From Ochotona curzoniae (lineage: Eukaryota > Chordata > Mammalia > Lagomorpha > Ochotonidae), in the NCBI RefSeq assembly GCF_017591425.1, contig NW_024466599.1, positions 74,256,501 through 74,320,500 on the forward strand: a stretch of DNA of 64,000 nucleotides, written 5' to 3'. The notes beneath the pieces were generated by a model. The model did not search any database, was not told where the DNA came from, and saw nothing but the letters and a program-made list of their open reading frames with translations. The position numbers were made by a program, and so were the translations under genes. Shown in pieces: positions 58,250-64,000 of the stretch; within the stretch, counting starts at the first letter, position 1; each line of letters begins with the position of its first letter.

Positions 58250-59784
58250 TTTCCCAGAAAACTGCTTATTCTAAATTTACCTGAATTTTCAAAACAACTT
58301 AGAACTGAAAACTCCACTGTAACCTGGTGGGAACAGGGCTTCCTGAGAGTCTTGCCAGGAGTGGCTGGCCTCAGACAGACCGGGAATTCCACAACACCCT
58401 TTATTATGAGGTTTCAGTATTTCCATTTCAAGCCCCGGTAAATACAGGACTATGAGAGAGGGAAAAAAAAATTACCAGGAATATTTTCAAACCTTCAGAA
58501 AACTTAGAATTTGATATTTGGCAGGAGGGTTAAGAGGGTGGTTAAAGAAAAAAATAAGTGTGAATGCTCAAAATGTTCTTTAACGTTGAGTTTGAGTCCA
58601 ATTGACTCTGTTCTTTTTTTCACACTGGAGCTAGCAAGGTTGCATTTTTTTTTCCCCCTGCTAACAACTCTTCCCTTATTCTATGGAATGTTTAATTTGC
58701 CCTTTGAAAGAAAGTATGATTTGTTCCATTTTTCCATGTGCAATTTCTAGGCTATTTACAGACTAAGATAAGAATCAAGAAGGATTCATGTGCCAAAAGC
58801 ACACATTTGAGACTGAGAAGGAAATTAGAGTCCTAAGCCGCAACTTGCAATGACTTATACATGATTGTAGTTGGAGCGACTTCGCACACGGTGTTCTCAT
58901 CAGACTCTGTGCTAACAGAGACGATTAGCCCCAGCAGCCACGAAATCAATGCATAGCCTGAACCAAAATCAGAGTGCTTTTGGCAAAGCGCCACAACTCC
59001 CGGAGACCATTCTAAGCAAAGCTACCAAAACGACTTTGTAAAAATTTTGATATTCATCTAGTCACCTCCCCTACCTAAAAGATGGCAGTTTGATATGAAA
59101 ACACCGAATATTGCTTATTTCAAATACAGCATACCCGTCAGCAAAGGGTCTGTTCATTTTTCCTTTTATTAGCTACAGTATCTGAAGAAAGGAGGCTTGC
59201 TTAGCTTACAACTTTGGAGTTTCACAGCCCAAGATTGGTGGTCCTGTTGTGCAGGTGTCTGAGAAGGGCGGTGGGTATGAGAAAGGATTACAAGGTAAGC
59301 CAGGAAGCCAAGAGGGCAATTGGGTTGGGTTTGACTTATAAAATTAGCCCTCTGGCAAGAACTGCCTTTCAAGGAAATGTCCTCAATGTGATGGCCTGTC
59401 ACTAGTCCCGCCTCCTAGGTGCCCTAGTTGTATTGAGTCTCCTCCGTTAGCCCATTAAAAATTGACATTAAGCCATAAAATGTGACAAAAGGCTCTGGAA
59501 ACTAGCCTTAAGAGATGACAACTTTTTTAGGGTATGTGTGGGAGCTAACACACAAACTAAGTTAAAATTAATTCCTGTTGATGCAACAGGCAATATGAGG
59601 TTACCTAGGAAAAGTTTGAGAGAAATTAAATTACAAGATAAGGTTACTTTGGCACAAAAAAAAAAAAAAATCTGAAAGCCTTGAATGCAAGAGGTATTCA
59701 AAAGAGGTCATGAAACATACATAATTATGTTAAAACTATACCTGCATTACCTTTTTTTTTTTTTTTTGCATCTAAGCCAAACTT
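58250..59784. other. Unique sequence
   Basis: An A run at 59656-59670 and a T run at 59752-59767 are the only low-complexity parts. No repeat or exon seen. Confidence 0.4.
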
Positions 59785-60062
59785 TTAAAAAAAAATTATT
59801 TGGAAGAGAGTGGGAAAGAAAATTTCCATCCACTGGTTCACTCCCAAATGGCCACAAGAGCTTAGGTCAATCCAGGATGTAGCTGCTGCCAGCAACTCCA
59901 TCTACTGGCCCTCCCACAAAGGGCCCGACTTCTAAAGGCAGTACCCGCTACCTGCCCAGTTGCACCTGCAGGAATCTCAATTAGAAGCAGAGCATCCAGG
60001 ACTGAGACCAGCACTTTGACACAGGATGCCAGGGCAGTGGCTTCATCCACTGTACCAAACAC
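59785..60062 (-). mobile_element. Old CSINE, antisense
   Basis: 'aaattatttggaagagag', 'ccatccactggttcactcc', 'catccaggactgagaccag', and the head 'catccactgtaccaaac'. Confidence 0.75.
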
Positions 60063-60071
60063 GAGGACAGA

Positions 60072-60112
60072 TAGACTCTTAATTTGTTTCTCCATGAACA
60101 TTTTGAACTATT
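60072..60112. mobile_element. MITE end fragment, possible copy 5
   Basis: 'cttaatttgtttctccatg' then 'aacattttgaactattcc' matches the end of the mariner-like MITE family in this window. Confidence 0.35.
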
Positions 60113-61689
60113 CCCATTTTAAAAACATTTTTTTAGATAAAAATAGATAGGCTAGAACAAATTCAAACTTCTACCAAGAACAGTGATGTGTTAAGCAAGT
60201 TACACAGAAAGGGAGTTAAATCTGATTTCAAACCATTCTTTTGTTAAGCAAACTCTCTCTGAGCTCCATTTGCATAAGCTCTGTCTTTTTCTCTTTCTCA
60301 GTATCTCAGCTATGGATTTTCACCATCCTGAATGATTTGCTTTCTATTCCAGTCTGTTCTCAGCTGCGGGGCCCAGCACAAAGTGCTGGCAGAACTCACT
60401 TCTAGCGACCACCCCACATCCCCCATCCACTTTTTACTCTGAGCATGCTTTGCTCTAATCAGTTCTTCTAGCACAGAGAAGCTGCTTCTCATTTTTTCAG
60501 ACAAACACGTTAATTGCCATCACCCTCACAGGCAGCATGAAGGACTTTCTTTGTACCCTAGGCAGAGCACCCGCCTAGCTGCAATGCAAACCTCAGCCTC
60601 CATCTCACAGCAACCAGCACAAGTCCCCTGGACCCCCCCTCCCTGCACACAAGAGCTCTCATCTCCACACCACACCCCCACTTACATATACACCGTCCAC
60701 ACACAAATGCATATAAAGTACACCATTACAATAATGCTTATCACTTAGCATATTAATCTTAAAGAGCAAATAGCTAAATAAATTCAAAAGTATTAGTTAG
60801 AGCGTCTGATGACACATCTTTGGAGACCAACACTTCTGAGCTCACAGCTATCCTGTCTAATTCCGCTTTCAACTCCTTTCTCCACCCTTGGCTCCTGAGA
60901 AGTAGCACATTATGGACCAAAGATCTCCCTCTGATCTCTCTTCAAATGTCAAAAATATCCCACAGCAGGTACCCAGGACTGATGTCCAGTCATGGAAAAA
61001 GTGGAAGTCAGTGTGGAAGAATCTGTTTTCTGCTGTTTTGGTTAAATAGCTGAGGTTGGATGATTTCTAAAGAACCGACAGTTATTTGGCTCAGATTTCT
61101 AGAAGCTGGGCAGTCAAGAACATGATGCTGGCATCTGCTTGGCATCTGCTAGGCACCTGATGAGGGCCTTCCAACCGCTTTGTGACATGGATGCAGGGTA
61201 ACACATGCTGTGGCAGAATCCATGTACTCAGGTCTCTCTTCCCCATTGCATTTGTTGGGGTTCCACACCAAACCCCTGTGATCCCATGTAATCCTGAGGC
61301 CCTCCCAAAGAAGCTGCATTCAACCACTAGCATGAGAATGTAGGGGTTCTAACTTATGAGCTTTCTGGAAACATGTTCAAGCCGTAGCAGCTATGGCCCA
61401 CCTTTAGTTTCTGGGGTTATGTTGTCACCCCTGAGGTTACCAGGAAGGCGAAAGTTTGTCCCTCTATTAAATGGATACATACTCTGATTAATCATCACAT
61501 ATGTTATAAATATTTTGAAGTCAGTACATTTGTCTGTAAGATTTGTAATTTTTATATATTGAGGATTTCAAGTTCATTTTCAGACTCAGAGTGAGTGTCC
61601 TAAATGTTTATACTCTTAATATTACCCAACAGTTACTCGTATCATACAAATCAGCCAGTGAAAGGGCCATGAGTGCTACTATTACTAAG
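60113..61689. other. Unique sequence
   Basis: An 11-bp tandem duplication lies at 61129-61150. 61190-61400 may be a decayed ancient element, but I could not place it. No exon seen. Confidence 0.35.
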
Positions 61690-62190
61690 AAGCTTGGAGA
61701 CTCCAAAATGAGTTCTACCAGTTGCCAAGGTGTGGAAAAATAAAAGCTCTGCCTATGCTACTGCAGAGAATATAAATTAAGGCAAACTTCCTGGAGAGCA
61801 GATTGGCCACACAGAGCAAGATTCTTGCAAATGTTCTTACCCTTTGACCTGAAATTACACTTCTTGGAATTTATCCCAAGGAAATTATCACAGACACAAA
61901 GAATTATGTACAAGGATGTTCACTGCGATGCTATTTATAATAGCAAAAAATTGCCACTGCCTAATTAGCCAACAATAAGAATTTAGTTAAGTAAATTATA
62001 GTAAATCTATAGACCAGAATGCCATTCAGCCATGAAAAACCAAGTGTTCAAAGAATGCAAAATGGCTCTGGGCAATGCTGACAAGATAATGTTAAGTGTA
62101 AAAGCAGGTCACGGTATATTGGATGCAGCGTGCCCCCAGTTGTGTAAATACATGTGCATATGAAATGTAGCATGTGTGTATGCAAAACAG
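61690..62190 (+). mobile_element. Ancient L1 (L1M type) 3' part
   Basis: Sense ORF2-end sequence: 'taccctttgacctgaaattac', 'cttggaatttatcccaagg', 'tgtacaaggatgttcactg', 'gataatgttaagtgtaaaag' and 'cagttgtgtaaatacatgtg' occur in L1M order. Heavily mutated. Confidence 0.8.
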
Positions 62191-62214
62191 AAACCACACC
62201 GATTGAGTTATCAA

Positions 62215-62405
62215 GGGCCAGGAAATGAGATAAAACCTTTGCATGAATTATTTTGTCCAGTCATCAAAATAATGCCAGGATGGATACTATTTCGATGTAT
62301 TTTAACAATGCAGAAAGCAGAGCAGAGAAAGGTTAGGTTATTAATCAGCCAATAAGTAGAGTTGCTGCTGTTTGATCCTCAATCTAGTTTCTATACAATG
62401 CTACC
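62215..62405 (-). mobile_element. MIR SINE, antisense
   Basis: 'aatgagataaaacctttgc', 'gatactatttcgatg', 'gagaaaggttaggttatt' and 'ccaataagtagagttgctg' match the reverse of the mammalian-wide MIR core. Confidence 0.65.
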
Positions 62406-64000
62406 CACGGAATTGTCCTGTGGCTTATTTTTTTTCCCCTCATATCATTTTTGTATTTTTCCAAATTTTTTTCAGTAAACATTTTACTTTTATGACCAGA
62501 TTTAAAAAGGCTTTTAATGGTGTGCAAAATGAGAGTAATTGACATAATTATTGAAATTAAACTATTATATTCTTACTGAAGTGAATGGGAGCTTTTTGAT
62601 TTGTTAAAAGCAGAACACATTTTGTAATTTTTTTTTTAGCTGTTCATTATTTAGATCCTAAAAAAGTGCTATTGCTTTGCCTTTTCTATATTTTGGCACT
62701 TTTCATATTTTTAAAATAGCATTTTCCAAAGCAGGAGAGATTGGTGCAGTTACATATGGAAAAATAAGTAAAAATAGAGACCTGTCTAGATGTCTTCCAG
62801 CTTTCTATCTCATAAGGTACGCTACTGAGAAAGAATTAAGCATGAGCAGAAATTCATGGGGCCGCTCTGAGGTAACTGCTGTTGAATAATGAGCAGTAAC
62901 TAAAGGGTTGGATATCATCATTGTTCATAAGAATAACGAAGAATAAATGAATAAGGCAACACCTAGAGCAATGGCACACGATGGCAGGTGGACACTGGAG
63001 AATCCGGCTGAGATGGCACAGCACATCCTCCATGGACCGTGAAGACCACGGCAGGAGCAATGAGCTGTGTTCAATCAAAGCCACCTAGGGACATGTACTA
63101 GACAATGAGTACAAGTGGTCCTGGACATGGCTGTTAGACGGGCCGTGCCTTCTAGAATGAAAAACAAACAATGGATGTCCTTTCAGACACAACACGTTCT
63201 CATGGCCTCTGGAAGGTTGGCAGCAGCCATAAACTGCCATGAGTTTTAGCCAGACTCTGTGAATTTTCAGTGAAAAACAGTAAGATACCTTATGGCACCG
63301 TGATACCTTAACTGTGATGTTATGAAAACAGGGTTGGACCATGTATGATTTGCTCTCCAAGTTTGATGTACAGTGGCAGTTTCATTGCAGCTGGCTACCC
63401 TACGAGAAGAAAAATCATGCATAAGAGGGAGGATTTGGTCTAGCTATCCTAATTATATTCACTAAATTTTCAGAGTAATTTACATAAAGTTGAACAAAAG
63501 GTTATTCAGAGTGTTCAATGTTCAATAATATCAATCAGTTGAATAACATTGTTTTTGTTTCCATTCATAAATGAACAGTAATCAAGAAACTCCTGGAATA
63601 TTGGGAGCAGTTCTCAAAGTGGACTATTTCTTTGGATTGCTTTGACAAAATGCAATGAATGGGATGGCTCAGAAGCACAAGACATTCCATCTCTCTTGGG
63701 AGGATGAATGAAGGTGCCACTGGAACAAGGACGCACTTCCTGGCACATGTGGGAGGCGGTAAGGCAGGCCTCAGGGATCTCTCTCCTAAGAGCACTAACT
63801 CCCTCCATGAAGGGATCTGTCCTTGGGACTTCATCTCTCCTAGTATCATCACCTTGGGGCTTAAAATTTCAACACTAGAATTTTACACAACATAAACACC
63901 CAGAACATAGAAGAAGGCTATAAGGAATACTCATTTTTTTTCTAAGCTTCTAAGTCATTTCTAAGGTTTCTCATAAAATAATAGATTTGGGAAACCCTTG
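62406..64000. other. Unique sequence to the right edge
   Basis: AT-rich first 400 bp with T/A runs; the rest is mixed. Frames up to about 95 codons show no domain. No repeat recognised. Confidence 0.4.

Noticed and set aside
1..64000. CRISPR arrays, operons, phage or bacterial defence systems
   Set aside because: No evenly spaced repeat-spacer arrays or compact coding strings exist; the mammalian SINE/LINE content rules out a prokaryotic source.

Overview
This window is nuclear DNA from a mammal, almost certainly a lagomorph. The evidence is a set of tRNA-derived SINEs of the lagomorph C-repeat (CSINE) type. They have a Pol III A box and B box, a stock body phrase (GGGAAAGCAGTCGAGGAC) and an AATAAATCTTT tail. 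The youngest copies end in CTGTATATCYGMCTTTCCAATAAAA rather than the rabbit-like CTGTAACTCTG..CAAATAAA ending, so a pika (Ochotona) is the best guess. That last step is inference.

I found no intact protein-coding gene. Every open frame is a transposon remnant, a repeat artefact or an unsupported chance frame. There is no CRISPR array, operon or prokaryotic system here, and I did not find a new multigene biological system. What the window holds is a mammalian intergenic (or very large intronic) landscape.

Layout. 1-1.06 kb is an L1 with an internal inversion. 1.2-22.4 kb is SINE-dense: about 17 SINEs, a Tigger-like DNA transposon, mariner-like MITEs, a possible LTR, microsatellites and a retroposed 5S rRNA fragment with target-site duplications. 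22.4-45.7 kb has only one recognisable lagomorph SINE. It carries ancient L2, MIR and old L1 pieces, long unique tracts with AT-rich factor-site clusters, and one CpG island at about 41.4-42.2 kb, which is the best candidate promoter. 45.7-54.5 kb is again packed with SINEs, including one nested in the tail of another inside a single 14-bp duplication, a young 5'-truncated L1 and a second L1 in antisense. 54.5-64 kb is mostly unique, with sparse SINEs, an old L1 and a MIR.

Reading: the SINE-poor block around the CpG island looks like insertion-intolerant regulatory DNA near a developmental gene or a noncoding-RNA promoter. The sequence alone cannot name the locus.
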